From positions 1,116,001 to 1,180,000 of the forward strand of contig NZ_CP121467.1 of assembly GCF_029691405.1 (NCBI RefSeq): a stretch of DNA of 64,000 nt, in the 5' to 3' direction. Both the position numbers and the translations under genes were made by a program. Source of the stretch: Streptococcus sp. D7B5 (lineage in GTDB: Bacteria > Bacillota > Bacilli > Lactobacillales > Streptococcaceae). Positions 29,198 through 37,961 of this stretch are shown in pieces (position 1 is the first letter of the stretch; every line of letters starts with the position of its first letter). The notes below the pieces were generated by a model. It did no database searches, was not told the origin of the DNA, and saw only the letters and a list, made by a program, of their open reading frames with translations.

Positions 29198-29206
29198 ATA
29201 GTTCTC

Positions 29207-29731
29207 CTACTTCATTTGAATATCTGAAATACTTAGGTTCATTTTTCTTTCATCTACAATCTTTGTAGCAATCGATTTCTGTTCAGTTGTTAAAGGAAGT
29301 AAAAAAATTGTTGCAGATTGTGTAGGCAGCTCCCCGCTTTCAGAAATCTTGTATTCAACTAATTCATTTTGGTAGATTTGCTGTCCCGCATAACTCCAAC
29401 TAATTTTAAATTTAGCATCATGATTAATGTCAGTATCCGTCTTGTTTAATATCATAAATACTGCATACTCCTGCTCATTAAATGTATATGTACTACCAGA
29501 ATAGTATAGAGTAACTTCTCCTTGATTACCTACCTCAGGATGTTCTTCAATTAATTTCTTTCCAAACTCTATTAATTCCGACGTTTTACCTTCATATTGT
29601 GGTGCTACTACAAATTTTAATTTTTTCTCCTCCTTGACAATCGTCTCATTTTTATTAGCCTCTTTATCTTTAATCCCATTAGAGCAACCTCCAAGTATTA
29701 ACAATAAAATTATAACAAACAGCTTCTTCAT
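29207..29731 (-). CDS. Lipoprotein, possible immunity protein
   Basis: 174 residues with a type II signal peptide and lipobox LGGC (Cys16), a polar linker, and an extracytoplasmic beta-rich domain. Outer-surface lipoproteins often protect against T7SS toxins that act outside the cytoplasm. No partner toxin is adjacent, so the immunity role is inference. Confidence 0.65.
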   Translation of the reverse strand: MKKLFVIILLLILGGCSNGIKDKEANKNETIVKEEKKLKFVVAPQYEGKTSELIEFGKKLIEEHPEVGNQGEVTLYYSGSTYTFNEQEYAVFMILNKTDTDINHDAKFKISWSYAGQQIYQNELVEYKISESGELPTQSATIFLLPLTTEQKSIATKIVDERKMNLSISDIQMK

Positions 29732-29840
29732 TTTTTCACCTTTCTATTCAAAATCCAATTAATTCCTTTTCCTATTTTCATTTCTAACTCCTTAATATTA
29801 TTCGTATTTAATTATATCATACGAAACTTATAATAGAAAA

Positions 29841-29867
29841 ACTCACCTGAATTAAATTCAGGTGAGT
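29841..29867 (-). terminator. Terminator (hairpin family copy 2)
   Basis: ACTCACCTGAA (29841-29851) pairs with TTCAGGTGAGT (29857-29867). The minus strand then reads TTTTCTA. It ends the unit carrying the genes at 29876-31697. Confidence 0.85.
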
Positions 29868-29875
29868 TCAGATAG

Positions 29876-30265
29876 TTATGGAAAATCTTTGTATTGACTC
29901 TCTGCGATTTCAACCATTTTCCTACGATTATGACGTTCCTTGGAATCTTTTCCGCCTTGGATATATCGTTCTCTACGCTCCGCTCGTGACTCAGGAGCTT
30001 TAATATAGATACCTCCATCAATTGCGGCAACTAAAGCAGCTTCTGTTGCCGCAAAAGCATCTGCTACACTATCTAAATACTGATCCAGCGAATCAACCGT
30101 TGTTACTAAGCTCTCCATTGTTGTTTTGGTTCGCTTAACACAGTCTTCAAAATTACCTGTCACTGGCGCATCAATCAGCGAGCGAATGTCATCTGGTATT
30201 TCATTAGTAGATGCGTTGATACTCGCTTTTATACTCTTTATTCTCTCAGGATCAATTCGTTTCAT
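29876..30265 (-). CDS. Small helical hypothetical protein of the T7SS island
   Basis: 129 residues, mostly helical to about residue 85, then a very basic tail (RAERRERYIQGGKDSKERHNRRK). The size and helical pairing recall WXG100-like proteins but no WXG is present. It overlaps the preceding membrane-protein gene by 14 bases. Function unknown. Confidence 0.6.
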   Translation of the reverse strand: MKRIDPERIKSIKASINASTNEIPDDIRSLIDAPVTGNFEDCVKRTKTTMESLVTTVDSLDQYLDSVADAFAATEAALVAAIDGGIYIKAPESRAERRERYIQGGKDSKERHNRRKMVEIAESQYKDFP

Positions 30266-31217
30266 TTATATTCCCTTCTGATCGTTGTTTTTGAACCCAG
30301 GCTTGATATTCTGCATAAGTCGGGAGCGGGGTATCAGAAACCTGACCCTTAGTATCTATACCATAAATCGTCAGTTTCTCTTCTCCCTTAGGAGCCATCC
30401 AGTGTAACACTTTGTCATACCATTCCTCTAGGGTCACGTATTCTTCTTGAGGAGTAAGAATCCAATCTCCTTCAGTTATTTTTTTCTCAATTTCAGGATA
30501 TTCCTCAAAGAGGTTGATGTTGGTATCAATAACCTTGCCCTCCTCTTTAAAATGCAAAGAACTTTTAATGATCCGACCTACTAAATACCCCTTATCTTCT
30601 GCATACTGATCCAGTGTCGTATAAAAATAGTAAGGACCCGCTTCATAGATATCTGAACGCTCTTGATACTCTCCTTCTACTTTTCCACTATCAATGTTTA
30701 AAACTAAGGTTTTCATATCACTTTGATTATCTTTGACTTCTATATTGATGGTGCTTTTAGGATTATCACGATAGGTAAAAATCTTGAAATCAATCGGGAA
30801 AAAACTAGCATCATAGTCTGCGACTACTTTGTTTAGGTCCACTTCTTTATCGGCTAAATCTTCTGTTCTATAGTCATAAAGACGAATCTTCCAATAATCT
30901 GATTTGGGCCTGTTTTTTCTATCGGTCAAATCAACTCCGCCTTTGTTTGTCATCACTTTCCGCTCGGTTGTATAAAGATAGACACCACCCCCAGGTCTCA
31001 CATTGGAATCGGTATTTAATAAGACGAATTTTCGTTGATTCCCGAAAAAATATACGTTTTCCTTTACAGAATGGTATTCTTCAATAGAATATTCGACTTT
31101 TTCAGGTTCTTTAAATAATTGTTGTAACCCAACAGTACCTACTATAATAAATGGGATAAGAATTAGGCTAGCTAAGACAAATTGAAAAGCACGTTTTTTT
31201 GTTAATAGATTCTTCAT
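30252..31217 (-). CDS. Hypothetical single-pass membrane protein
   Basis: 321 residues from the ATG at 31217, preferred to an upstream GTG at 31238 because the GGAGG ribosome-binding site lies between them. One helix at about residues 9-31, then a large extracytoplasmic domain rich in Tyr, Asp and Lys. No family recognised. It could be a membrane-bound immunity protein of the T7SS module. Confidence 0.6.
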   Translation of the reverse strand: MKNLLTKKRAFQFVLASLILIPFIIVGTVGLQQLFKEPEKVEYSIEEYHSVKENVYFFGNQRKFVLLNTDSNVRPGGGVYLYTTERKVMTNKGGVDLTDRKNRPKSDYWKIRLYDYRTEDLADKEVDLNKVVADYDASFFPIDFKIFTYRDNPKSTINIEVKDNQSDMKTLVLNIDSGKVEGEYQERSDIYEAGPYYFYTTLDQYAEDKGYLVGRIIKSSLHFKEEGKVIDTNINLFEEYPEIEKKITEGDWILTPQEEYVTLEEWYDKVLHWMAPKGEEKLTIYGIDTKGQVSDTPLPTYAEYQAWVQKQRSEGNINETN

Positions 31218-31256
31218 CAAATCAGTTTCCTCCTGCACCTACGCCATTTACATAAC

Positions 31257-31697
31257 CTAAATAAGACCATTTTCATCAGTACGTTTCTGCTCACCTAATA
31301 GGTGGGAAGTACTTTCGATAATATTTCTTACTAATTCATCTGCTTCAATAACAAAGGGAAGGCTTGTATATCTTCTTAAACGACTACCTTGCATAGAAAT
31401 ATAATCCGTTACCTTATCTAATTTGACTAAGTCAATCGATAAGCTAAAATCCTTCAAGATTTCAAAAGTTCTTCTCGCTATATCCTTATCACCTTCTATA
31501 TATAGAGGGAATAAACAATATTCCAGCAGCACCTGAATATCAGTGTATTCTGTTATCATTGAGTTTCGTTGTTGAAAACGATACCTAACGTCCTCTCCAA
31601 GAAAAGCTTCAGCTTCTTTTCCTTCTCTCATCACTTCTAGATAATGTTTGACAAAGTGTTTATAATTTTCTTTATTTTTGAGGTTGTATGTCTGCAT
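31257..31697 (-). CDS. Hypothetical cytoplasmic helical protein
   Basis: 146 residues without signal or membrane segment, mostly helical (for example NKENYKHFVKHYLEVMREG). It is first in its own unit after the hairpin at 31838. No family recognised; size, acidity and context would suit an immunity protein, but this is inference. Confidence 0.55.
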   Translation of the reverse strand: MQTYNLKNKENYKHFVKHYLEVMREGKEAEAFLGEDVRYRFQQRNSMITEYTDIQVLLEYCLFPLYIEGDKDIARRTFEILKDFSLSIDLVKLDKVTDYISMQGSRLRRYTSLPFVIEADELVRNIIESTSHLLGEQKRTDENGLI

Positions 31698-31837
31698 TTA
31701 GTTACTCCATTGATTTATTCTGCCTATTTCTAGGTATTTACTCAGTCTATTGTTGAATGATGATATTAAAACTTTGTCTTATTATAGCATAAAATAAATA
31801 CAGAAATAATAAAATGGGGAACTTAAGGAAAGAGAAA

Positions 31838-31864
31838 ACCACCTGAAAAAAACTATCAGATGGT
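31838..31864 (-). terminator. Terminator (hairpin family copy 3, degenerate)
   Basis: ACCACCTGA (31838-31846) pairs with TCAGATGGT (31856-31864) with one wobble pair. The minus strand continues TTTTCTCTTT. It ends the toxin unit finishing at 31906. Confidence 0.75.
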
Positions 31865-31905
31865 AACTTTTCAATCTTGAACAGACGAATCAGTTTCTTA
31901 GAATG

Positions 31906-32781
31906 TTAGTTTTGTGATAACTTCTGCAACATTTCAGGAGAAATTGGGTCTACAAGAACGTATTTGGCATCTAGCATATAGATGCCCTCAGTCAACGACT
32001 CTAAGAACTGTCGATAAGGAACCTCGGCTAGTTTTTCCCCATCGGCTGTCATGATAAATAGTCGTGCAACTGCAACCTTACTTCCTCGATACTCTTGTAA
32101 ATATTGAGGTTCTAGCTCTGGTTGAGCCGGTAAGATTGTTCGTCCTTCACTATTTAGATAATTGATAGGGATAATGATGTCCTCTCCATTTTGCTCTACT
32201 TTAAAAACTTGCTGCTCAGAGTAATAAGCATTTAGCTGTTGGGTAAAGCGCAAACGCTGGTCATAGCTATTTAAGAGTTGCTCGTCCGGCACATGGATAA
32301 TCTGCCCTAGGTAGAGTTCATTGATGTAAATAGGACGTTTCACTCCCATAACTTCTACTATAGGATGGACTTTTACTTCCTTAGTCAATTCTGAAAGAGC
32401 TGATAAGAAAATATCTGTGAAATGAAATTCTAGAATAGAATCTTTATTATACTCCACACCATCATGTTCACATACAGTTACATCTAAGAGAATGAGCAAG
32501 GTTTTCAAGAACATCAAGGCCCCAGTCCAATCAGAAGCTGTCGCCAAATCTGGGACAGATACCTGATAGGCTTGACGATCAAAAGATAGACGGAACCCTA
32601 AACTAGACTTCTCTTTAACCCCAAACTGAACAGAATGGAAATCCGAAATAAGAGAGTCTGCAGATGGCTTTAATCCTGCATCCTTAGCGGAAACGCTGTA
32701 ACATTCAAAAAGTTCTGCTTGAAGCACCTCACCAATTCTTAGTGATTGGTTGCTTTTTATTGTAAAATTAACTGATTTCAT
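31906..32781 (-). CDS. DUF4299-like protein of the T7SS toxin unit
   Basis: 291 residues, soluble, starting MKSVNFTIKSNQSLRIGEVL. The length and the early F-I-K-N/S-Q/K-S pattern suggest the streptococcal DUF4299 family, but this is a weak recognition. It overlaps the upstream gene by four bases (ATGA), so it is coupled to the 733-residue toxin and its neighbour. Immunity or adaptor roles are both possible. Confidence 0.55.
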   Translation of the reverse strand: MKSVNFTIKSNQSLRIGEVLQAELFECYSVSAKDAGLKPSADSLISDFHSVQFGVKEKSSLGFRLSFDRQAYQVSVPDLATASDWTGALMFLKTLLILLDVTVCEHDGVEYNKDSILEFHFTDIFLSALSELTKEVKVHPIVEVMGVKRPIYINELYLGQIIHVPDEQLLNSYDQRLRFTQQLNAYYSEQQVFKVEQNGEDIIIPINYLNSEGRTILPAQPELEPQYLQEYRGSKVAVARLFIMTADGEKLAEVPYRQFLESLTEGIYMLDAKYVLVDPISPEMLQKLSQN

Positions 32782-33245
32782 ATTTTTCTCCTTCGGTCTA
32801 CTGGCAAATCCTTTCTACGACGTAGAATCGTTACTTCGCTGACAGGGATTTTTCCTGATGCATACATGGTCTGGCCATATTTATCATCCAATAATTCCGC
32901 ATCATCATATAAATTGTTTTCAATTAGAAATTCTTTATCAAAAACCAATAGTCGCACATAAGAATCGGGTGCTGTAAAATCATCATCCCCATGCTTGTAA
33001 CCAGCAATTGTAAATTCATGTTCTTTATACAAAACACGATCATAAACCGAATACCTCTGACTAACCTCACTATAAGGCACAAGCTTCCCATATAGACCTT
33101 CTCCTTCACCATCTATATAGGAACTATAGGGGAAATATCCTTCTTTCAACATTGCCGGATCTTCTGAAAGAAGGATATAGTCATTTATATAATTCACAAA
33201 ATTAGAGTATACTTTATTTTGGTAAACTAGATATTCTTTACGCAT
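32778..33245 (-). CDS. Probable immunity protein for the 733-residue toxin
   Basis: 155 residues from the ATG at 33245; GGAGG lies six bases upstream and the start is one base after the toxin stop, so an earlier ATG at 33260 is less likely. Acidic, Tyr-rich and without signal peptide, as expected for a cytoplasmic immunity protein. I do not recognise a family; the role rests on position directly behind the toxin. Confidence 0.6.
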   Translation of the reverse strand: MRKEYLVYQNKVYSNFVNYINDYILLSEDPAMLKEGYFPYSSYIDGEGEGLYGKLVPYSEVSQRYSVYDRVLYKEHEFTIAGYKHGDDDFTAPDSYVRLLVFDKEFLIENNLYDDAELLDDKYGQTMYASGKIPVSEVTILRRRKDLPVDRRRKI

Positions 33246-33246
33246 A

Positions 33247-35448
33247 CTAACCCTCCACATATTCCATTATACCATCTTTATTTACTCTACCAACCAAGAC
33301 TTCCTCTCCTCCAACATTTAGATACAATTTAGAGCCTTCTTTGAGTCTACTTTTATCTGAATGAATATATTCTGGAACCAAAAACTCATCTGAATCTGAT
33401 TTTATGAAGCCATTTCCACTAGCAGGGTCTATTACTTTATTAGGCTCACCTGTAGATTGATTCATTATAATATTACCATCGGCATCGATTGAATTCCCAT
33501 CCATATCTCCATATGGAATTTGAATATAGCCCGTCTCATCAGTCGTGTACTCTAAACGAAGGTAGGCATCGGTTTTAAGAACTAAATTACCATTCTGATC
33601 ACGTACTGCAACTCTATTACCATTTGCATCAATCATAGTTTCAACAAATGGAGATCCTTCATAGTCCAATCGCAAACCTTCTACAGCTTCTCTGATATTA
33701 GTAATATTTTTCACATCCGAACGTCTGGCCACAAAGCCACCTGCTGTTGCTTTTTCCTTCTTATTAAATAGCCATACTTCAGCATCGATAGGCATAATCT
33801 TTTGCATGACTGTTGAATTCTTTGGATACGGAATTGTATTACGAATATCAATCATCATATCATATTCAGACTGTGTCATTTTTGTCACATGAGTATTCCT
33901 TAGCCTATTAAACTCATCCCAAGAAACACCATACTCTTTTAATTTTTGATCAATGATTGCTCGAGTTTCTGATTGACTTGGTGATGGATTCGCTGTTCCC
34001 TTCACCTTCGGTACATCCACATCACTTGGCTTGACTCCGCCAATAGCCTTAGTTGCACTGTCGCCTGATACTTGCTTAACCTTCGGCAAATCCGCTCTAA
34101 CTGTTGGATGGGTTTTCAGCTTGGCGAGGGTCCCATCAGCTGGGCTGGCTTTCAGATGCAGGTCTGGTCTACTACTCAAACGTACATTAGCTGGGTCCAG
34201 CTTGGGTATTTGCTTGCCTTGAAGTGGGACATCCAGATGAGATGCTTTAGCGCCTGGTAGATCTACGGCCGGTGCACCAAACTTCTTACCAATATAATTC
34301 CCTGCCGAGTGCATCCCCATACCCATCACTTGACCAAGCACTAAGTTCTGAAGCGCTGCGTTCGGATCTTGACCGGTCGCAAAGGAGTAGATCACCTTGG
34401 AAACATCGTTTACATCATCCGCATGTTTCCCCGCCGTTGCTAGACCTTTCAATAGCGTAGAGCCGTTCTTCCCACTCTTAGCCAGTTTGGCCAGATAACC
34501 TACCGAACCCATACTCACAAGAGTGACTGCCGCATCAATACCAGCCCATACTCGATCCTCTGTCGATAACTGATTTCCGGTAATCATCGTATGGCCATTA
34601 AAGGCCGAATAAGCACTATCAGCCGCTAAGTAGGCCATACTAGCATAGCTGACTGTTAGCGAGGTCCCTCCTGTCGCAGGAGCTAAGATTGCCCCTCCTG
34701 CCATACCTAAAAAGGCTACAACTTTGAGGGCCATATCCACATACTGAAGACTTTCCTTATTTTCTTCGTAGTAGCGACTGGCTTTGAGTCTCTGATAGTC
34801 TGGTAGTTGCCCAGGATAGCGAACAGCTACAATTTCCTCGGCACTTTTGCCTTCCAAGGCCTTGATTTGCTCATCGGATAGCTGATCCTTTTTAGCCATC
34901 ATTTCCTTGACAGCTTTTATACGATCATCATAGACATCCTTAGCGGCTTGAATGGGACTTGCCTTGCCATCTAGGATTTCTGACAGAGTATAGGACTTCT
35001 GTTCGGTGGTGTCAATATAGACAGAAGTACCGTCAGCCTTATATCCGGCTAAGACTTTCTTTGGCACTGTTTGTTTCGTATACTTGCTCTTATAGGGTTT
35101 ATTGGCTCCATTAACATCATTTAATGTCACGAAGGCCGCATCCATCCCCTTGGTGAACTTGCTATCTATATTCTGCATGATGTCTGAATGAATCTTCTTG
35201 GCACTCGTTAACATGCTATAAATACGCTTCATTGATTTGTCGAAAATAGCACTGTCTTTGGTCGTCCCTAATGAAGCTTCCCCATTTTGAACATAGAGAT
35301 CTTCAACTCCCTCGTCTGTTACAACCTTACCCGCCGCTTCGATATCATCCATGATATCACTCATTGACTTGAAATAACTACTGGACGAAATCAGAGGATA
35401 GGCTGGATCACCGGGAAAGTCGGGTTTATTACTATAATACTTCGTCAT
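33247..35448 (-). CDS. Polymorphic T7SS toxin with unassigned C-terminal domain
   Basis: 733 residues. The N-terminal 230 residues are helical and LXG-like in place. A glycine-rich hydrophobic stretch (about 240-330, including FLGMAGGAILAPATGG) resembles the pre-toxin segments of polymorphic toxins. A proline-rich linker follows, then a C-terminal domain of about 210 residues with GGFVARRSDV, LRLDYEGSPFVE and AYLRLEYT. The domain looks enzymatic but I cannot assign it. Small helical partners and a chaperone-like gene precede it and an immunity candidate follows, all with start-stop overlaps. Confidence 0.75.
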   Translation of the reverse strand: MTKYYSNKPDFPGDPAYPLISSSSYFKSMSDIMDDIEAAGKVVTDEGVEDLYVQNGEASLGTTKDSAIFDKSMKRIYSMLTSAKKIHSDIMQNIDSKFTKGMDAAFVTLNDVNGANKPYKSKYTKQTVPKKVLAGYKADGTSVYIDTTEQKSYTLSEILDGKASPIQAAKDVYDDRIKAVKEMMAKKDQLSDEQIKALEGKSAEEIVAVRYPGQLPDYQRLKASRYYEENKESLQYVDMALKVVAFLGMAGGAILAPATGGTSLTVSYASMAYLAADSAYSAFNGHTMITGNQLSTEDRVWAGIDAAVTLVSMGSVGYLAKLAKSGKNGSTLLKGLATAGKHADDVNDVSKVIYSFATGQDPNAALQNLVLGQVMGMGMHSAGNYIGKKFGAPAVDLPGAKASHLDVPLQGKQIPKLDPANVRLSSRPDLHLKASPADGTLAKLKTHPTVRADLPKVKQVSGDSATKAIGGVKPSDVDVPKVKGTANPSPSQSETRAIIDQKLKEYGVSWDEFNRLRNTHVTKMTQSEYDMMIDIRNTIPYPKNSTVMQKIMPIDAEVWLFNKKEKATAGGFVARRSDVKNITNIREAVEGLRLDYEGSPFVETMIDANGNRVAVRDQNGNLVLKTDAYLRLEYTTDETGYIQIPYGDMDGNSIDADGNIIMNQSTGEPNKVIDPASGNGFIKSDSDEFLVPEYIHSDKSRLKEGSKLYLNVGGEEVLVGRVNKDGIMEYVEG

Positions 35449-35879
35449 TGGGCCCCACTTTCTTTTGCATCTGCTTGACGGTTTCGCATGATTTGTTCAA
35501 CTGAGCCTTTGGGGTCTTTTCTAATGGCTTCTTTATCTTCGGCACTTGTGGTTGGTTCTTCTAACAAAAAGTTGGCAATCGATGTAGCTAAAACTTTATC
35601 TGTATTTACCATTTGATTATAAGTATTTTGCGCATGTCTATAGAGCACCTCGCTGAGTGTCTCAAACTCCTGTGCTTTCAGATAATACGAACCTAGACCC
35701 CCATTCGTCTTACTGTTACTGATCAAATCATGATAGGCTCCCTCAGAGGATAGGTCGGGAAGTGTTGAAATGACATGTTGAATCTTGGTCGAAACTTGAT
35801 TCGTAAGTGTGACTATATTAAGACAGTGGTAAATGAGTTGTTCTTGATCATTTAAAACGAGTTTGAAATCTACCCCCAT
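35445..35879 (-). CDS. Small helical secretion partner of the toxin
   Basis: 144 residues, mostly helical, with a flexible C-terminal tail rich in Asp, Glu and Lys. It overlaps the toxin start by four bases (ATGA). T7SS toxins often travel with such helical partners; the role here is by context. Confidence 0.6.
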   Translation of the reverse strand: MGVDFKLVLNDQEQLIYHCLNIVTLTNQVSTKIQHVISTLPDLSSEGAYHDLISNSKTNGGLGSYYLKAQEFETLSEVLYRHAQNTYNQMVNTDKVLATSIANFLLEEPTTSAEDKEAIRKDPKGSVEQIMRNRQADAKESGAQ

Positions 35880-35880
35880 A

Positions 35881-36543
35881 TCACATCCTCACTTTCAATT
35901 TTTTTATTAGTTGTGTTTTTAGCTGTTCACTATCAATCGAACGGCGCATTTGCTTCGATACATCATATTCATATAAATGATGATCACTTGTTAGATAGAT
36001 AATGTCTTGTGTATCTTTGGAAAACTCATTGATTCGGATACGAAGGGCCTCTTCATTCCCATGGTGGACTATCAAGCGCATAAATGCTTCCTCTTCCCAT
36101 TGCGAATGAATATAATCTTTGATAGTATCATCAACTTCTTGTAAGACAGGGTGCATCTCCATCAAAAAGGCTAGGAAAACAGCACTACCTGCTCGGTCTA
36201 GTTGAAATTGATTGTCACCGACTTCCATGATAATAACAGCCATTCGTTTGAATTCATCCACTCCAGGCGCATAGGATAGGAGGTGATCAATCTGACAATG
36301 ATAGTTAGCTTCGTGATACTCCTTCAAATACGCTCCATATTGAACACATTCCTCTGTAGGCCGATTATCAACGATAAGCCCCATCTCCTTTAAATCTTCA
36401 AAACCTTTCTCAATGACCCACAAAAGGTTGTCTTTTCTATTTTCATTCCCTTCAATAGCAGTTGGAAGTGGAAGGAATGCCAAATCATCTGAGTAATCAT
36501 TAAATATATGTAGTGTGTATAAGGCTTCTAATGTAAATATCAT
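35881..36543 (-). CDS. Cytoplasmic chaperone-like protein (EsaE/DUF5081-like candidate)
   Basis: 220 residues, soluble, with alternating helices and strands. Its place, behind the small WXG-type genes and ahead of the toxin, is where EsaE/DUF5081 or EspG-like chaperones are found. It overlaps the previous gene by four bases. Family assignment is tentative. Confidence 0.5.
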   Translation of the reverse strand: MIFTLEALYTLHIFNDYSDDLAFLPLPTAIEGNENRKDNLLWVIEKGFEDLKEMGLIVDNRPTEECVQYGAYLKEYHEANYHCQIDHLLSYAPGVDEFKRMAVIIMEVGDNQFQLDRAGSAVFLAFLMEMHPVLQEVDDTIKDYIHSQWEEEAFMRLIVHHGNEEALRIRINEFSKDTQDIIYLTSDHHLYEYDVSKQMRRSIDSEQLKTQLIKKLKVRM

Positions 36544-36878
36544 GCGTTATCAATCTCCTTTATGACATTTGAAGTGGAGATAGAACCGAGTAATGTTTTT
36601 AAACCTGATACCACTTTCCTAAGTTCTTCTACACTCTTTCCATAGTCAGAATGATAGGATTTTAGAAATAGCTTTAGGTCTAAGTATTGATTCTTGCTTT
36701 CTCCCTTCCATTCCGTATCATTTGAGTCCAAACCAGATATCTCAGTATCTATACTAGAAAGAAGATTCACGATTTCATTCAATTCATTGATAACTGTGTC
36801 AATCTGACTATCATCATATGTTACTACATCACTTGCATAACTACTATCAATAGTATTAATATTTGTATCCATAGACAC
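36540..36878 (-). CDS. WXG100-like small protein (YwqI/DUF5344-like)
   Basis: 112 residues: two predicted helices joined at TEWKGESKNQY, the W-x-G turn of WXG100 proteins. Its order, after a YwqH-like gene and before the toxin, matches the Bacillus ywqH-ywqI-ywqJ arrangement. It probably binds the toxin N-terminus for export. Confidence 0.7.
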   Translation of the reverse strand: MSMDTNINTIDSSYASDVVTYDDSQIDTVINELNEIVNLLSSIDTEISGLDSNDTEWKGESKNQYLDLKLFLKSYHSDYGKSVEELRKVVSGLKTLLGSISTSNVIKEIDNA

Positions 36879-36884
36879 CTCCTT

Positions 36885-37274
36885 TTACCACCAAAGTTGT
36901 TCCCACCATGGTTTCCCTTTATTATATGCTGCTCTATTACTAGCTATGGCACTATCTAAATCTGATATTTTTTCCCCAAGAGTTGCATATAAATCTTTGA
37001 AGGACGAGTTCGCATCCTTGACAAAGTCAATGTACTCCTTAAGTGTCTTTTTATCAGATTCTAATTTTGACTTTAAGGTTGAAAGATAATGATATCCCTC
37101 ATTACTATCGATTTTCGTAATAGTTTTATCACAAAGTTCAACATAGCCTTCAAAACGACTAAGGTCAACATCTGAATCCAAACCATGTGATTGGATAGAA
37201 TTTCGTACTCTCTTGTACTTTTCTTTTTGGGCTTTATCACTATCAATTTGCGCTCTTAAACTCGCATCACTCAT
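36885..37274 (-). CDS. Helical T7SS targeting protein (YwqH/DUF5082-like)
   Basis: 129 residues from the ATG at 37274 (MSDASLRAQIDSDKAQKEKY), chosen because it overlaps the previous stop by eight bases; the reading frame is open further upstream but that part lies inside the preceding gene. Long coiled-coil helices dominate and the end is WWEQLWW. It fits the DUF5082 size class. Confidence 0.65.
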   Translation of the reverse strand: MSDASLRAQIDSDKAQKEKYKRVRNSIQSHGLDSDVDLSRFEGYVELCDKTITKIDSNEGYHYLSTLKSKLESDKKTLKEYIDFVKDANSSFKDLYATLGEKISDLDSAIASNRAAYNKGKPWWEQLWW

Positions 37275-37941
37275 TTTTATCCTCCGTATCTTCCGTAGAC
37301 TGTTCCTTAGCATGATTCTCGCTAAAATCTTTTTTGGATCTATCAATGACTCTACGCAATTCCTCATCATCAACTCCGGGAAGATGGAAATCATAGTTAT
37401 GTGTCTCTTCTTTTGAAGATTCCGTTCCTGAACTTTCTGCCTTAGTGCTCTCTTCAGTAGAAGACGACGCTCCTGAATCTGAGGAGTTAGCTCTTTCAGA
37501 ACTAGAAGAGCTTGATGTTTTAGGTGTTTTGCGGTCCAATTTTGGTATCTTATTGATTTCTTCAACACTAGGTATTGGCTTATTCACTTTAACTGGTCTG
37601 TAGAGCATCGCAAAAGAGAAGAATAAGGCCAATATAGTTCCAATAGCTGCTAAAGTTCTTTTACTGGATTCTGATGAGGGAATTTTGACACCACTAGTGC
37701 TAAGCTCTTTCCATTCAGGATGCTCTTTTTCTATCTCTTTTTTTTGTTCCCATAGCGGAACTAGCAGAAAGTGATTAAAAGGCACAACTGTTCCCATAGC
37801 TGTTGCTGCAAGTGGGATAAATCTAGAAAGGTTAAAAATGAGTACTATGCCTAGTATTGCAAATATAGTAAAGAGAAGTATCACTAATCCTAAGCGAATT
37901 TTATATTCTTTTTTTATCCGCAGGTATTCTTCTTGGGTCAT
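37267..37941 (-). CDS. T7SS-module membrane protein with Ser-rich tail
   Basis: 224 residues: helices at about 17-38, 42-62 and 97-114, then a Ser/Glu/Lys-rich low-complexity region and an acidic end. It directly follows the beheaded essC and precedes the toxin partners. No family recognised. Confidence 0.6.
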   Translation of the reverse strand: MTQEEYLRIKKEYKIRLGLVILLFTIFAILGIVLIFNLSRFIPLAATAMGTVVPFNHFLLVPLWEQKKEIEKEHPEWKELSTSGVKIPSSESSKRTLAAIGTILALFFSFAMLYRPVKVNKPIPSVEEINKIPKLDRKTPKTSSSSSSERANSSDSGASSSTEESTKAESSGTESSKEETHNYDFHLPGVDDEELRRVIDRSKKDFSENHAKEQSTEDTEDKNE

Positions 37942-37961
37942 CTACTTATTACCTCTTTTTC

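Noticed and set aside
33247..33880. Naming the toxin domain as an ADP-ribosyltransferase or NAD glycohydrolase
   Set aside because: Scattered Arg, Ser and Glu residues could be forced to fit, but no family motif is convincing.
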